From positions 3,224,001 through 3,288,000 of the forward strand of contig NZ_CP118631.1 of NCBI RefSeq assembly GCF_028993635.1: a stretch of 64,000 nt of DNA, written 5' to 3'. How positions within the stretch are numbered: the first letter of the stretch is position 1; each line of letters opens with the position of its first letter. A program made the position numbers and the translations under genes. This document shows, piece by piece, positions 1-9,730 of this stretch. Below the pieces are notes generated by a model. That model ran no database searches, was not told the DNA's origin, and saw nothing but the letters and a program-made list of their open reading frames with translations. The stretch is from Mucilaginibacter sp. SJ. Its GTDB lineage: Bacteria > Bacteroidota > Bacteroidia > Sphingobacteriales > Sphingobacteriaceae.

Positions 1-752
1 TTGATAAAGAAATTCGCCAGAAGTTGAAAACCGCTTACCTTAAAGGCCAGCGCAGCAAAATTGATACCCTTGAAAAAACCTACATGCAGAAATACGCCAT
101 GGAGCTGGGTAAAAATACCGATTTGAAAAAGGAAAAAGATTCGTTAGAGCGGGATATCAACCGCTCACGTTACCAGCTTAACCAGGAAGTTTTCGGCGAT
201 AAAACCAACCAAACATCGGGCATTACCGGTTATGGCACTTATGCAAAGCAAAAGCAGGCCATACTGGAAGAAAAGGAAGCCCGCCTTAAAACCGTTACCG
301 ATAATTTAGGGCAAATGGACCAGTACCTTGGGGCCCGGAAAGATTATGAAGGCTTAAATAGTACCCGTCTGTTTACGGAGCATCAACTGGATAGCCTGGC
401 CAGCATAGCCGGCTTCTCGGACCGTAACTGGGCATTAGGCCAGCTCACCTACACTGAAAACGGCAAGCGCGACCTCGATACTTATCTCGCTATTTCGTTT
501 ATCGGCTACCTTTTCATTTTGTTTGAATGTTTGCCGGTATTTGTAAAACTGATGTCGCCCAAAGGGCCTTATGATACGGCTATCGCCAAAACAGCCGAAG
601 CCAATATTCATCTGGCCGAACGGGATAAGGAACGTGATATAGCGGTTACGGATAATATTTACGACCACAACCTGGATACGGATGTCGAGCGGCGAAAAAA
701 GATCATTACCTCACAATCTGATTATGATTTTGAGCGGCATAGTTATGAGTAA
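1..752 (+). CDS. DUF4407 domain protein, 5' end outside window
   Basis: The reading frame is open from base 3, so the gene enters from the left edge and the TTG at 24 is not a convincing start. About the first 120 visible residues are charged, heptad-like and probably coiled coil. One hydrophobic stretch follows (around GYLFILFECLPVFVKL), then a charged tail rich in Lys, Glu and Arg. This pattern, with the ECLPVFVKLMSPKGPYD segment, is typical of DUF4407 membrane proteins. The function of that family is not known. The family assignment is by recognition; the N-terminal membrane segments usual for the family would lie outside the window. Confidence 0.75.
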   Translation, partial: DKEIRQKLKTAYLKGQRSKIDTLEKTYMQKYAMELGKNTDLKKEKDSLERDINRSRYQLNQEVFGDKTNQTSGITGYGTYAKQKQAILEEKEARLKTVTDNLGQMDQYLGARKDYEGLNSTRLFTEHQLDSLASIAGFSDRNWALGQLTYTENGKRDLDTYLAISFIGYLFILFECLPVFVKLMSPKGPYDTAIAKTAEANIHLAERDKERDIAVTDNIYDHNLDTDVERRKKIITSQSDYDFERHSYE

Positions 753-844
753 GTGTTTTTTTGTAAAGACGCTTAATTAATAAGTTAAAAGCATGGGTTT
801 GTGCGATTCCCCTCTTGAGAGCATAGCCGTCAATTTAAGCAGCC

Positions 845-882
845 ATTTCCAAAATCCCCTCTCGAGAGGGGATTTTGGAAAT
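845..882. repeat. Perfect 38-bp palindrome, REP-like or terminator
   Basis: Two 19-base arms (845-863 and 864-882) are exact reverse complements with the centre CTC|GAG. A degenerate relative (CCCCTCTTGAGAG) lies near 810. It follows the DUF4407 gene and could end its transcript, but there is no U-run, so a dispersed REP-like palindrome is equally likely. Confidence 0.7.
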
Positions 883-966
883 CCTGTCAGCTGATAGCTT
901 AGAGCTATATTCATAATTTGCAATTTCCAACCTAATCCCTCATCTTGCGCAACAGATCATCAACCT

Positions 967-1629
967 ATGTTTGAGCAATTTTCCCATTCAAACTTCCATA
1001 CTATTTGCGATAAGCTCGCCGCGGGCGATCCGGATCTGGCCCTGATCATCCAAAATCATGGTTATCCGCCTTTATGGTCACGCCCAAATAGCTTTGAAAC
1101 GCTGGTTCATATTATACTGGAACAGCAGGTGTCCCTGGCTTCGGCACTATCGGCCTTAAATAAATTGCGCGAACGGGTACAGCAGATTAGCCCGGCACGG
1201 GTTTTACTGCTTACCGATGAAGAATTCAGGGCATGCTATGTAAGCCGACAAAAAACCATCTATATAAAATACCTGGCCGAAGCCATTGTAAACGGGCAGA
1301 TCAACCTCGCCGAAATGGAACAAATGCCCGATGATATTATCCGTACCAAACTAACCGCCCTCAAAGGCATTGGCAACTGGACGGTTGATGTTTACCTGAT
1401 GTTTGTACTGCAGCACACCGATGTTTTTCCTATCGGGGATCTGGCCGCGGTGAATGCCCTTAAACGGGTAAAAAATCTGCCAAAAGATATTACCAAAGAA
1501 GAATTGTTAACGGTGACCGAACAATGGAAACCATACCGCACGGTAGCTGCGATGATTCTGTGGCATTATTATCTGAGCCAAAGAGTACCAGCCCCACCCA
1601 AACCCTCCAGGCAAGGCGTTAAAAAATAA
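967..1629 (+). CDS. DNA-3-methyladenine glycosylase (HhH-GPD family)
   Basis: Predicted AlkA-type base-excision repair glycosylase that removes alkylated purines such as 3-methyladenine from DNA. The helix-hairpin-helix appears as LKGIGNWTVDVYLMF around residues 129-143. It is followed at the expected distance by the catalytic Asp in the FPIGDLAAV segment (about residue 158). At 220 residues it is a short AlkA form without the N-terminal domain of E. coli AlkA, common in this lineage. The ATG at 967 fits the start of similarity. It is transcribed alone; the next gene converges on it. Substrate range is inferred from the family. Confidence 0.88.
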   Translation: MFEQFSHSNFHTICDKLAAGDPDLALIIQNHGYPPLWSRPNSFETLVHIILEQQVSLASALSALNKLRERVQQISPARVLLLTDEEFRACYVSRQKTIYIKYLAEAIVNGQINLAEMEQMPDDIIRTKLTALKGIGNWTVDVYLMFVLQHTDVFPIGDLAAVNALKRVKNLPKDITKEELLTVTEQWKPYRTVAAMILWHYYLSQRVPAPPKPSRQGVKK

Positions 1630-1884
1630 AGATATTCGGAGGCTTAAATGATAACACAGAATACAAGCCGGATATTTTTATCAGATCCTTCGCGTAACCC
1701 CTCTGTTTTATTAAATAATTGATATTCAAATAATTATATAAAAAAATTCGAAATTGTGTTAACCCTGTTAACCCCCTGTTGGTGCTGTCCATGGTCGGTG
1801 TTGTTACACGTGAACCTGCAAAAGCATATAAACAAAAAATGCGCTGGCTTAGCCAACGCATTAAAAATATGCTTATCAAAGGCA

Positions 1885-1898
1885 CCCCCTTTAGGGGG
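1885..1898. repeat. GC-rich hairpin overlapping the cphA stop codon
   Basis: CCCCCT and AGGGGG form a six-base stem with a two-base loop, followed by a run of G and C. The stop codon of cphA lies inside it, so the last residues of that protein (APPAP) are encoded by repeat-like sequence. It sits between two convergent genes and may be a REP-like element or a terminator. Confidence 0.45.
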
Positions 1899-4530
1899 CG
1901 GGGGGGGCATTAAATAGCCCATTCCTTTCCTGCTCCTGGTAATCCTGTACGGTTTCGATCGCATTATCAACCACATCGCTCAGGGCGGTAATGAATGTTC
2001 CGGGGCGGGCCAGGCTCATGGCGTGTTTAATAGCGTCAACTTCTTTAGGCACTACTTCAACCTGCTTGTTAGGATCAACTGATTCAATTCCCTCCCTGAG
2101 TAAACCAATAATATTTTCGGCGGTGCGGCCGCGCAGGTGTTTTTCCTGGCGCAGGATGATATAATCAAACATTTCGGCCGATATTTTACCCAGTTCGCGG
2201 ATATCGTCATCCCTCCTGTCGCCTGTGCCGGCTATGATACCAATTTTAAGCGGCGAATCGATATGTCTTAAAAACTCCTTGATGCCGGTGTACCCATCTG
2301 GGTTGTGGGCAAAATCTATCATGAAACGGAAATCCTTAAACTCAAAAATATTCATGCGGCCAGGCGTTTGTGAGGCCGATGGAATGAACGTTTCGAGCGA
2401 GATCTTGATATCTTCGGTTTTAAATCCCCATAAAAAGGTAGCCAGTGTAGCGGCCAGCACGTTCTCGATCATGAACGGTACGGTACCACCAAACGTAAGC
2501 GGGATCAGGATAGTACGCTGTACGCGGATCTTCCAGTCGCCTTTTAAAATGGTGATAAAACCGTTTTCGCAAATGGCGGCAATACCTCCTTTTTTGCAAT
2601 GCGATTTGATGATCGGGTTATTCTCATTCCGACTGAAATAAGCGATGTTGCATTCGGCCTTTTTGCCAATGCGTACGCAATACTCGTTATCGGCATTTAA
2701 AACGCCCCAGCCATCCTTCTTAACTGAGTTAAGCACTACGCTTTTCACGCGTGAAAGGTCTTCCAATGAATGAATGTCCGACAAACCCAGGTGATCTTCC
2801 TGGATGTTGGTAACTACCCCTATATCGCAAAAGCCAAAACCGAGGCCCGAGCGCAGGATCCCCCCGCGGGCTGTTTCCAATACCGCGAAATCAACCGTTG
2901 GATCTTTTAGTATGAACTCCGAGCTTACCGGGCCGGTTGTATCGCCCTTCAGCATCATATTGTTTTGTACATAGATCCCATCCGAGGTGGTGAAACCTAC
3001 CCGGTGACCGTTATTTTTAACAATGTGTGCTATCAAACGGGTGGTAGTGGTTTTACCGTTAGTCCCGGTAATAGCTATGATAGGGATGCGGGCCGATTTA
3101 CCGGCAGGGTAAAGCATATCAATCACATGTCCGGCTACGTTGCGGGGCAGGCCTTCGCTCGGAGCAATATGCATCCTGAAGCCCGGTGCGGCATTAACTT
3201 CCAGTATCACTCCACCTGTATCGGTAAGCGGCTCGGTAAGGTTTTGCGCCATGATGTCGATGCCGCAAATATCCAGACCAATGATTTTAGAGATGCGCTC
3301 ACAAATGAAAATATTTTGCGGGTGTACATGGTCGGTAACATCAACAGAGGTGCCGCCGGTGCTCAGGTTAGCAGTTGACTTTACATAAACCACCTCATCT
3401 TTTTCCGGAACGGTTTCAAGCGTGTAGTCTTTTTTTGCCAACAGATCGAGGGTGTCACGGTCGACCGTTATCTCGGTAAGCACATTTTCATGTCCATAGC
3501 CCCTCCGTGGGTCGGTATTTTCCAGGTCTATCAATTCCTGGATATTCAGCCTGCCATCGCCGGTAACGTGGGCCGGTTTGCGGAGGGCAGCAGCCACCAT
3601 TTTATTGTCAATCACCAGTACTCTGAAGTCGAAGCCGGTAACATAACGCTCCACAATTACACGGCGTGAGATTTTTGCCGCATGCTCATAGGCTTCAATA
3701 GCCTCTTCTTCAGTTTTTATGTTGATAGAAATGCCGCGGCCGTGGTTACCATCAAGCGGTTTAAAAACCAGCGGGAAGCCCACTTTGCGGATAGCATCCG
3801 GCACAGCCGATGCCGATGAAATAGTTATGCCTTTAGCAACGGGGATGGCCTGCTCCTGTAAAAGCCGTTTGGTTTCTTCCTTGTTGCTGGCTATATCAAC
3901 GGCAATGCTGCTGGTTTTTTCGGTCATGGTAGCGCGGAAACGCACCTGGTTTTTGCCGTAGCCTAACTGCACCAACGATTGGTTGTTGAGCCTGATCCAT
4001 GGGATATCCCTCGCGATCGCTTCTTCTACAATTGACCCGGTACTTGGCCCCAGGCGGGTATTTTCCCTGATCTCGCGCATTTGCTGAATATCGGCATCCA
4101 GGTTGTAATCCTCGCCTTTTATCAGCGCTTCGGTTATTCGCACTGCCGATTCGGCGGCAAAAACGCCAACTTTTTCTTCCAGGTAAGCGAATACTACATT
4201 GTATACGCCTTTAGTTTTAGTTTCGCGGGTGCGGCCAAAGCCGGTATCCATACCTGCAAGGGTCTGGATCTCTAAGGCAATGTGCTCAACAACGTGCCCC
4301 ATCCAGGTGCCGGCAATCACCCGCTGAAAAAAGCCGCCGGGTACACCGGGCGAGCAGCGGTGGCTGTATAACGATGGCAACAGCTTTTCAAGCCGTTCGT
4401 AAAATCCATCTATTTCGTTGGAGGGGCGGTGCTCCATCTCCTGCAGATCAAGCCGCATTTGTATTAATTTTTTGCGCCTGATGCTCCAAATGTTGGGGCC
4501 GCGTAGTACCTGGATATTCTCGATCTTCAT
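1891..4530 (-). CDS. cphA: Cyanophycin synthetase
   Basis: Makes the nitrogen-storage polymer cyanophycin (multi-L-arginyl-poly-L-aspartate) by ATP-dependent alternate addition of Asp and Arg. At 879 residues it has the usual length. An N-terminal domain (about 1-160) is followed by an ATP-grasp domain (about 215-480; LVFKPLDGNHGRGI nucleotide loop) and a Mur-ligase-like domain with P-loop GTNGKTTTTR near residue 493. The C-terminal Mur domain includes GIIAGTGDRRDDD. All domains look intact. It is divergent from the cyanophycinase gene at 4703 across about 170 bp, so both probably share a control region. Function is assigned with high confidence from domain order and neighbours. Confidence 0.95.
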   Translation of the reverse strand: MKIENIQVLRGPNIWSIRRKKLIQMRLDLQEMEHRPSNEIDGFYERLEKLLPSLYSHRCSPGVPGGFFQRVIAGTWMGHVVEHIALEIQTLAGMDTGFGRTRETKTKGVYNVVFAYLEEKVGVFAAESAVRITEALIKGEDYNLDADIQQMREIRENTRLGPSTGSIVEEAIARDIPWIRLNNQSLVQLGYGKNQVRFRATMTEKTSSIAVDIASNKEETKRLLQEQAIPVAKGITISSASAVPDAIRKVGFPLVFKPLDGNHGRGISINIKTEEEAIEAYEHAAKISRRVIVERYVTGFDFRVLVIDNKMVAAALRKPAHVTGDGRLNIQELIDLENTDPRRGYGHENVLTEITVDRDTLDLLAKKDYTLETVPEKDEVVYVKSTANLSTGGTSVDVTDHVHPQNIFICERISKIIGLDICGIDIMAQNLTEPLTDTGGVILEVNAAPGFRMHIAPSEGLPRNVAGHVIDMLYPAGKSARIPIIAITGTNGKTTTTRLIAHIVKNNGHRVGFTTSDGIYVQNNMMLKGDTTGPVSSEFILKDPTVDFAVLETARGGILRSGLGFGFCDIGVVTNIQEDHLGLSDIHSLEDLSRVKSVVLNSVKKDGWGVLNADNEYCVRIGKKAECNIAYFSRNENNPIIKSHCKKGGIAAICENGFITILKGDWKIRVQRTILIPLTFGGTVPFMIENVLAATLATFLWGFKTEDIKISLETFIPSASQTPGRMNIFEFKDFRFMIDFAHNPDGYTGIKEFLRHIDSPLKIGIIAGTGDRRDDDIRELGKISAEMFDYIILRQEKHLRGRTAENIIGLLREGIESVDPNKQVEVVPKEVDAIKHAMSLARPGTFITALSDVVDNAIETVQDYQEQERNGLFNAPPAP

Positions 4531-4702
4531 TATGTAGGATGCTATTTTTTTGTCAGTCTGATTTTCCCCTTAAAACTATAAAACATAACACGGGAATAAA
4601 ATTTTTGATGGCGAAAAGCCATTATTTATTATTAGTTCCTGTGTTTGTGCATGTTTTTGTCTTAATTTGTATATAGTTGTATTAAGATATTGTGAAATAA
4701 TC

Positions 4703-5623
4703 ATGATTGTCCCGAAAGGTAAACTAATAATTATAGGTGGCGCGGTTGATATGGGGAGTAATGTTACTCTTCAAGAGCACATTTTGCAACCAGATTATAT
4801 CAAATTTTTTGAACAAGGCATATTAAGGCGCATAATTAACGAATCTGCTAAGCACGAAGGCTCACAAATTGAAGTGATCACGACAGCTTCACAGATTCCG
4901 GAACTTGTTGGCCAGGAATATATGAAAGCCTTCGGCCAGCTCAATGTTACCAATGTTAACGTATTGCACATCAAAAGCCGTGAAGATGCAGGGAACAAGG
5001 CATACTTGGACAGGATCCGTAAAGCCGATGTAGTGATGTTCAGCGGCGGCGACCAGCTCAGGCTAACAGCCATTTTTGGCGGCACCGAATTTTTACAGAT
5101 CCTTAAACAGCGTTACCAAAAAGAGAATTTCGTTATTGCCGGAACATCGGCAGGTGCTGCGGCAGCTTCAACACATATGATCTACCGCGGGCAAAGTAAC
5201 GAAGCCCTCGTAAAAGGCGAGGTGCAGATAACCGCCGGCCTGGGTTTTATCGACTCGGTGATTGTTGACACTCACTTTGTACAGCGTGGCCGCATAGGCC
5301 GGTTAATGTATGCCGTGGCAACTAATCCCGGTATTTTAGGGATAGGTTTGGGCGAGGATACAGGTTTGCTTATTACCGAAGGTTATATGATGGAAGCTAT
5401 TGGCTCGGGCCTCATCATTTTGGTTGACGGACGCAACATCGTATCAACCAATATTTATGATGTGGAGCTTGGTTCACCGATATCTATCGAAAACCTGCGG
5501 GTGCATGTCATGTCGATATTTGATAAGTACGATCTGGTGCAGCACCGTTTAATCATAAAAAAGAGCGTAAAAGTTGAAGAAGGTGTTTTTATACATGCAC
5601 CGGGCAGCAATCTTTTACAATAA
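4703..5623 (+). CDS. cphB: Cyanophycinase
   Basis: Serine exopeptidase-like enzyme of peptidase family S51 that degrades cyanophycin to beta-Asp-Arg dipeptides. The nucleophile motif GTSAGAAAAS has its Ser near residue 149. The N-terminal strand GKLIIIGGAVDMG and the DTHFVQRGRIGRL segment are also family features. I chose the ATG at 4703 (MIVPKGKL), 306 residues, because the upstream in-frame ATG at 4667 adds a Cys/Tyr-rich extension not expected in the family. No signal peptide is visible, which fits action on cytoplasmic granules. It is followed after 72 bp by an isoaspartyl peptidase gene on the same strand, probably one operon. Confidence 0.95.
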   Translation: MIVPKGKLIIIGGAVDMGSNVTLQEHILQPDYIKFFEQGILRRIINESAKHEGSQIEVITTASQIPELVGQEYMKAFGQLNVTNVNVLHIKSREDAGNKAYLDRIRKADVVMFSGGDQLRLTAIFGGTEFLQILKQRYQKENFVIAGTSAGAAAASTHMIYRGQSNEALVKGEVQITAGLGFIDSVIVDTHFVQRGRIGRLMYAVATNPGILGIGLGEDTGLLITEGYMMEAIGSGLIILVDGRNIVSTNIYDVELGSPISIENLRVHVMSIFDKYDLVQHRLIIKKSVKVEEGVFIHAPGSNLLQ

Positions 5624-5695
5624 TTTAAACTGCATAAAGTTCTTATAAATACCCTGGCCTTATTTATGCAGGTACATCTACTTTAATTTATAATT

Positions 5696-6538
5696 ATGAA
5701 AATAATTATTCACGGCGGTTTTTTCAGCGAATCGCATACCAACCAGGAAGTAAAGCTGGCCAAACAGGAAGCCCTGAACGGCATAGTGCAGTTAGGATAC
5801 AAACACCTGCAACATCACACTGCTGCCGAAACGGCCGTTTATACCGTAAGGCTGCTTGAAGATTGCGAGCTTTTTAACGCAGGTACCGGCTCACAGATCC
5901 AGAGCGATGGCAAGATCCGCCTCAGCGCCTCTCTGATGGATGGCAAAACCCAACGCTTTTCCGGCGTTATCAACATTGAAGACGTTAAAAACCCTATCTG
6001 CGTAGCCGAAAAACTGCAAGCCTATGATGATCGTGTATTGAGCGGTAAAGGAGCATGCGATTTTGCTATAGAAAACGGTCATAAATATTTTAACCCCGAA
6101 ATCCCGCAGCGCCGCCACGAATACGAACAGAAACTAAGCGATTCCATCAGGCTTGGTACCGTGGGCTGCGTTGCATTGGATGTACATGGCAACCTGGCTG
6201 CCGCTACCAGCACCGGGGGCAAAGGTTTTGAAATCCCCGGCCGTGTTAGTGATTCGGCCACTACTGCAGGAAATTATGCCAACGAGTTTGCCGGCGTTTC
6301 ATGTACCGGCGTAGGTGAAGATATTGTAAGCGGCTCGGTAGCTGTTAAAATTGTTACACGCGTAACCGATGGAATGTCCCTTATGGCCGCCACCGAAAAA
6401 ACCCTCGATGAAATGAAACCTTACGATGGCTTTGCCGGTGTGATAGGCATTACTACTGATGGGCAGATCTATCACTCAGATACACACCCTTACATGGTTT
6501 GGGCCCTGCACGATGGCGATATTGAAGTTTTTAACTAA
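5696..6538 (+). CDS. iaaA: Isoaspartyl peptidase / plant-type L-asparaginase
   Basis: Ntn-hydrolase that self-cleaves to alpha and beta chains. The likely cleavage site and nucleophile is Thr in LGTVGCVALD (about residue 155). TSTGGKGFEIPGRVSDS follows, a variant of the family's TSTGG...GRVGDS signature. The enzyme hydrolyses beta-aspartyl dipeptides and can act on L-asparagine. Placed directly after cphB, its probable job here is splitting beta-Asp-Arg into aspartate and arginine, completing cyanophycin use. At 280 residues it is a little shorter than E. coli IaaA (about 320). There is no signal peptide. Assignment to the family is firm; the dipeptide role is inferred from context. Confidence 0.9.
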   Translation: MKIIIHGGFFSESHTNQEVKLAKQEALNGIVQLGYKHLQHHTAAETAVYTVRLLEDCELFNAGTGSQIQSDGKIRLSASLMDGKTQRFSGVINIEDVKNPICVAEKLQAYDDRVLSGKGACDFAIENGHKYFNPEIPQRRHEYEQKLSDSIRLGTVGCVALDVHGNLAAATSTGGKGFEIPGRVSDSATTAGNYANEFAGVSCTGVGEDIVSGSVAVKIVTRVTDGMSLMAATEKTLDEMKPYDGFAGVIGITTDGQIYHSDTHPYMVWALHDGDIEVFN

Positions 6539-6719
6539 AACCTAAATTTATTTTTTTTCGTAGAAAGGCATAAGTTCAGCACCTGTAAAATAACGGTGGC
6601 ATTTAGCCGTTTATGTACTTGCTGCTTTTTTACAGGTATTGTTTTCCCGTTAACAAATAATTACATTTGTTAAGCTGATTAATTTAAAATAAACAGTTTA
6701 AACCCAGGAAAAAGATTAA

Positions 6720-7343
6720 ATGAGATATTTCCTACTTATTATTTTATGCGCTGTTGGGTTCGATGCATCAGCGCAATGGTATTACAAGCCTTTCAATAAG
6801 CGTACCCGGTCTCCGCAAATGGCTTATGCACAAAGCCATTCTATTAAAAGACTGCCCGCTCCTATAATGGCTAAAGTAAAGATCCGCCCGTTTACTATTG
6901 AACATACCCCATATGTACTGGCCATGATCGAGGAATCGGTTATGAAAACCGCGCAGCACAACATGCGTTTTCATGTGTACAATGCCGCCAGCTACAACTT
7001 TAGCGACCTGGCCCAAATGTATATGAAGCAAAACCGCCTGGCCGAGGCCAAATGGTTCCTGCTGCAAAGTATTTCCATATCGCGTCAGCAAAATGACGAC
7101 AGGCATACCATAGCTAACCTGCTTGACCTTGCAACCGTAAAAGCTGATTACGGCGATTATGCACAGGCCAAACAGGACCTGGCCGAAGCCCGCCAACTGG
7201 CCGTTACGCGCGGTTTGACTTTTGACCTGGCTACTGTAGAGAAAAAAACGCGCTATTTACAGGACAATAAATTTAACACGCTGCACACCGAAACCCACTT
7301 TGCCGAAACCGCCGACGCTGGTACAAAAACAGTTAACAAATAA
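6720..7343 (+). CDS. Secreted TPR-repeat protein of unknown function
   Basis: A 207-residue protein starting with a short hydrophobic N-terminus (MRYFLLIILCAVGFDASAQ) that looks like a signal peptide with cleavage after SAQ. Residues about 85-170 contain two tetratricopeptide-like helical hairpins (for example LAQMYMKQNRLAEAKWFLL and DLATVKADYGDYAQAKQDL). This suggests a periplasmic protein-interaction role. A hairpin terminator follows at 7426, so it appears monocistronic. I do not recognise a named family. Confidence 0.75.
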   Translation: MRYFLLIILCAVGFDASAQWYYKPFNKRTRSPQMAYAQSHSIKRLPAPIMAKVKIRPFTIEHTPYVLAMIEESVMKTAQHNMRFHVYNAASYNFSDLAQMYMKQNRLAEAKWFLLQSISISRQQNDDRHTIANLLDLATVKADYGDYAQAKQDLAEARQLAVTRGLTFDLATVEKKTRYLQDNKFNTLHTETHFAETADAGTKTVNK

Positions 7344-7425
7344 TATTTTTTTGTAACAAAAACGTAAAATGGTGCTGCCTGCATACTATTAGTAAAACAT
7401 AATCGTATTATTGTTATTAGTAATT

Positions 7426-7457
7426 AAGAGACAGCATATTGACTGTCTCTTTTTTAT
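7426..7457 (+). terminator. Rho-independent terminator after the TPR gene
   Basis: The stem AAGAGACAG / CTGTCTCTT (7426-7434 and 7443-7451) with an eight-base loop is followed by a T-run. Confidence 0.85.
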
Positions 7458-7532
7458 TTTACATTAGCAAACTAATAATAGGCACAAGTATTGATGTTTT
7501 ACACCAACCCCGATTTAACTACAGTAAAAGAT

Positions 7533-9674
7533 ATGTTTAAGAAAGTATATTTGTTATTGGTGCTGGGCGCAGCCCTCGCCTGTAAAGCATCACCATCCAA
7601 ACCTGTTAAAGTATCAGGTTCAAATGATTTACAGCCCGATGAACAGCAAAGCCTTGTTTGTAAGCAGGTAGCATCATTAATCTCCAACTACAACTATAAA
7701 AAAGTTCCGTTAAACGATTCCGTATCCGCAATCATTTATGACCGGTATATCAAATCACTCGACGAAAACCACAGCTATTTTTTAGCATCAGATATCAAGG
7801 ATTTTGAAAAATATAAAACCGTACTTGATGATGATATTAAAGCAGGCAACCTGGCCGACGCTTTTTACATCTTCAACGTTTTTCAGAAAAGGTATATTGA
7901 ACACGTAAAATATTCAATTGAGCAGATCAGTAAAAACTTCGATTTCAACAAAACCGAAACCTTTATTTATGATCGCGACAAACTACCATGGATCGCTACG
8001 CAAAGTGATATGGACGCCATGTGGACCAAGCGGGTTAAATACGATTTGCTGAACCTAAAGCTGGCCAGTTCAGATATGGCTAAAAACAAGGAAACGCTTA
8101 AAAAACGTTACGAAAACCTGTTAACCCAAAGCAACAAGCTATCAAACCAGGATGTTTTCCAGTATTTTATGGATGCCTTTACCGAGGCTATCGACCCGCA
8201 CACCAACTACTTTAACCCATCAAACGCTGCTAATTTCAACATAGAAATGTCGCGCCAGGTTGAAGGGATCGGTGCTTCATTGCTGGTGGAAAATGAGTAT
8301 GTAACTATTAAAACCATTGTACCTGGCGGGCCGGCAGATAAAAGCCACCAGATAAGTGTCGACGACCGCATTGTTGCCGTAGCGCAAGGTAAAACCGGCG
8401 AATTCCAAAATGTGGTGGGATGGCGCGTTGATAATGCTATCGCCATCATCCGCGGCACTAAAGGCACCACGGTAAGGCTTGAAATATTGCCTGCCGGTGC
8501 AAACGCGTCTGCAAAGCCCAAAGTAGTTGAAATGGTACGCGAAAAAATCATCCTGAAAGATCAATCAGCCAAAAAGGAGATCCGTACTTATAATAGCAAT
8601 GGTAAAACAGTTAGGATAGGTGTGATATCTATCCCTGCATTTTACATTGATTTTAATGATTACAAGGCAGGCAACCCCAATTACAAAAGCACCACGCATG
8701 ATGTTAAGGCGATCCTTGACTCGCTAAAGAAAGAAAATGTTGACGGCCTGGTGATCGACCTGCGTGAAAACGGCGGTGGTTCGTTGATGGAAGCCATCGA
8801 ACTTACAGGCTTATTCATTAAAACGGGACCGGTGGTACAAGTGCGTGATACAAAAGACCAGGTTGAAATTGATAAAGATGAAGACCCAGATATCACCTAC
8901 AGTGGCCCTATGGCGGTACTGGTTGACCGTTTCAGCGCCTCGGCATCGGAAATTTTCTCAGGTGCAATACAGGATTACGGTCGCGGGTTAATATTGGGTA
9001 CCCAAACTTATGGTAAAGGCTCGGTACAAAGCGCTATCGATCTTGACAGGGTGATTGGCTCTTCGCTTCGCGACAAAATCGCGGGCGTAGTTGGCGGCGC
9101 TAAAAAAACAACCTCAACAGGCAGCCAAAGCACTTACGGGCAGCTTAACCTTACCATAGCTAAATTCTATCGTATCAGTGGTAATTCAACCCAGCACAAA
9201 GGGGTAACACCTGATATTACCTTCCCATCGGTTATTCCGTTGGATAAATATGGTGAAGATACAGAGCCATCAGCAATGCCTTTTGACATCATCGCTAAAA
9301 CAGATTATACTAAAACCGGTGATTTTACCGGTGTATTGCCGCAGCTTAAAAAACTGCATGATCAGCGCATGAGCAACAGCGATAGCTACAAATATTTATT
9401 GGAAGATATTGCCGATTTCAAAAAGCACGATGCTGATGACAGCGTATCGTTAAAAGAGTCGGATTTGAAGAAACAGCGTGACGACGATGAAACAAAAACA
9501 TTTGAGCGTAACAATCTGCGGCGCGTAGCCTTAGGTTTGCCGGCCCTTAAAAAAGGTCAAACCAAACCTAAAAATGAAGACCTTGACTTTGTAAAACGCG
9601 AAGCCGGCCAAATCATGACCGATTATATCAGCCTTGATAATAAATATACAAACGTATCGCAACCGGCTAACTAA
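7533..9674 (+). CDS. prc: Tail-specific (carboxy-terminal processing) protease, S41A
   Basis: Periplasmic protease that degrades or trims proteins from the C-terminus. I place the start at the ATG at 7533 because it gives a lipoprotein signal peptide with the lipobox ALAC, while the upstream ATG adds an unlikely hydrophilic leader. Order: N-terminal helical domain (about 30-230), PDZ domain (about 235-330), S41 catalytic core with the Ser in FSASASEIF (about residue 471) and the Lys in YGKGSVQ about 25 residues later. A C-terminal DUF3340-like extension follows. The length of 713 residues matches Prc/Tsp of Bacteroidota. A strong terminator follows directly. Confidence 0.93.
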   Translation: MFKKVYLLLVLGAALACKASPSKPVKVSGSNDLQPDEQQSLVCKQVASLISNYNYKKVPLNDSVSAIIYDRYIKSLDENHSYFLASDIKDFEKYKTVLDDDIKAGNLADAFYIFNVFQKRYIEHVKYSIEQISKNFDFNKTETFIYDRDKLPWIATQSDMDAMWTKRVKYDLLNLKLASSDMAKNKETLKKRYENLLTQSNKLSNQDVFQYFMDAFTEAIDPHTNYFNPSNAANFNIEMSRQVEGIGASLLVENEYVTIKTIVPGGPADKSHQISVDDRIVAVAQGKTGEFQNVVGWRVDNAIAIIRGTKGTTVRLEILPAGANASAKPKVVEMVREKIILKDQSAKKEIRTYNSNGKTVRIGVISIPAFYIDFNDYKAGNPNYKSTTHDVKAILDSLKKENVDGLVIDLRENGGGSLMEAIELTGLFIKTGPVVQVRDTKDQVEIDKDEDPDITYSGPMAVLVDRFSASASEIFSGAIQDYGRGLILGTQTYGKGSVQSAIDLDRVIGSSLRDKIAGVVGGAKKTTSTGSQSTYGQLNLTIAKFYRISGNSTQHKGVTPDITFPSVIPLDKYGEDTEPSAMPFDIIAKTDYTKTGDFTGVLPQLKKLHDQRMSNSDSYKYLLEDIADFKKHDADDSVSLKESDLKKQRDDDETKTFERNNLRRVALGLPALKKGQTKPKNEDLDFVKREAGQIMTDYISLDNKYTNVSQPAN

Positions 9675-9696
9675 GCAAATTATTAATAATATTTAG

Positions 9697-9730
9697 CGCC
9701 CGGTATTGAAAGATGCCGGGCGTTTTTATT
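9697..9730 (+). terminator. Rho-independent terminator after prc
   Basis: The stem CGCCCGG / CCGGGCG (9697-9703 and 9716-9722) is followed by TTTTTATTT. Confidence 0.9.

Noticed and set aside
1734..1976. 80-residue minus-strand frame at the end of cphA
   Set aside because: It overlaps the cphA C-terminus and the GC-rich hairpin, with a poly-Pro segment created by the hairpin.
4667..4702. Upstream ATG as the start of cyanophycinase
   Set aside because: It would add twelve residues not expected in the family; the ATG at 4703 begins right before the first conserved strand.
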